A stretch of DNA of 64,000 nucleotides from Rotaria socialis (lineage: Eukaryota > Rotifera > Eurotatoria > Philodinida > Philodinidae). Below, one piece after another: positions 63,770-64,000 of this stretch. The notes below the pieces were generated by a model. That model made no database searches and was not told the origin of the DNA. It worked only from the letters and a program-made list of their open reading frames with translations. Each line of letters starts with the position of its first letter. The stretch's first letter is position 1. The position numbers and the translations under genes are program-made. The DNA lies in the NCBI GenBank assembly GCA_905331475.1, contig CAJNYU010003659.1:62001-126000 (forward strand), written 5' to 3'.

Positions 63770-64000
63770 TCGATAGTTTCTTCAAATCTGATATTTCGAT
63801 TTTTCCTTAGATATAAATAAGAATACGTCATTTTTATTTAACTAGAATATATCTATTCTGACTTTAAAGAAAAATTGTCTATACCCATAAAGATGAACCC
63901 TAGAAGTTACAAAAAGAAATCATTTCACCTCGTGAGAATTCGTATAATTATTTTTGGAAATAACTGAGCCGATATTTATTACATGAGAGCAATATTTAAT

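Overview
The window looks like nuclear DNA of a small invertebrate, most likely a bdelloid rotifer. It is strongly AT-rich. Compact multi-exon genes have mostly 45-65 bp GT-AG introns, and these alternate with multi-kb gene-poor tracts. Several proteins have clear animal orthologues. A broken NHL-repeat gene and a degenerate TGTGGG-like tract (the bdelloid telomere motif) fit a bdelloid but do not prove it. Exon models were built by hand by joining GT-AG exons in phase and comparing with remembered family features. No searches were run.

Layout. 1-4.4 kb: gene-poor, with one foldback MITE that has an 8-bp target-site duplication (TSD). 4.4-9.2 kb (+): the C-terminal third of a P5B ATPase (ATP13A-like) with no 5' part, then a Tudor-domain gene. 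10.7-11.4 kb (+): a small protein with three NPxY motifs. 11.5-16.2 kb (-): a PRC1/MAP65 orthologue and a secreted three-Ig protein with a GPI-type tail. 17.4-21.0 kb: an STS-1-like phosphatase (+), an Arf-like GTPase (-) and an EF-hand protein (+). 21.3-28.1 kb (+): an NHL pseudogene, then a complete 23-exon UBE3B with a hAT-like MITE in one intron. 29.3-50.8 kb: AP3 sigma (-), a small EF-hand protein (+), TCF25 (-), an unknown protein (-), BRE1/RNF20 (+), acetyl-CoA acetyltransferase (-), a FAM174-like protein (-) and ARPC2 (-). 52.4-53.8 kb (-): a Kv channel. 57.9-58.6 kb (-): eIF1A. The rest, 53.9-57.9 and 58.6-64 kb, is gene-poor apart from a broken GPCR-like fragment at 63.5 kb.

The main structural observation is a ~1.03 kb direct repeat (27901-28929 and 51331-52567). 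Each copy holds the 3' end of UBE3B followed by the antisense last exon of the Kv channel. UBE3B is intact at the left copy and the Kv gene at the right copy, and the reciprocal pieces are decaying fragments. The simplest reading is that UBE3B and the Kv gene were once convergent neighbours, and that a ~22 kb block with eight genes was inserted between them with a ~1 kb target duplication. A solo LTR present only in the right copy was added later. A hAT-like MITE begins exactly at the inner edge of the left copy.

Functionally the genes are unrelated housekeeping and regulatory genes: ubiquitin ligases, trafficking, cytokinesis, actin nucleation, translation initiation, lipid metabolism and ion transport. 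They do not form a pathway. No bacterial-type operon, CRISPR array or convincing tRNA or rRNA gene was seen.
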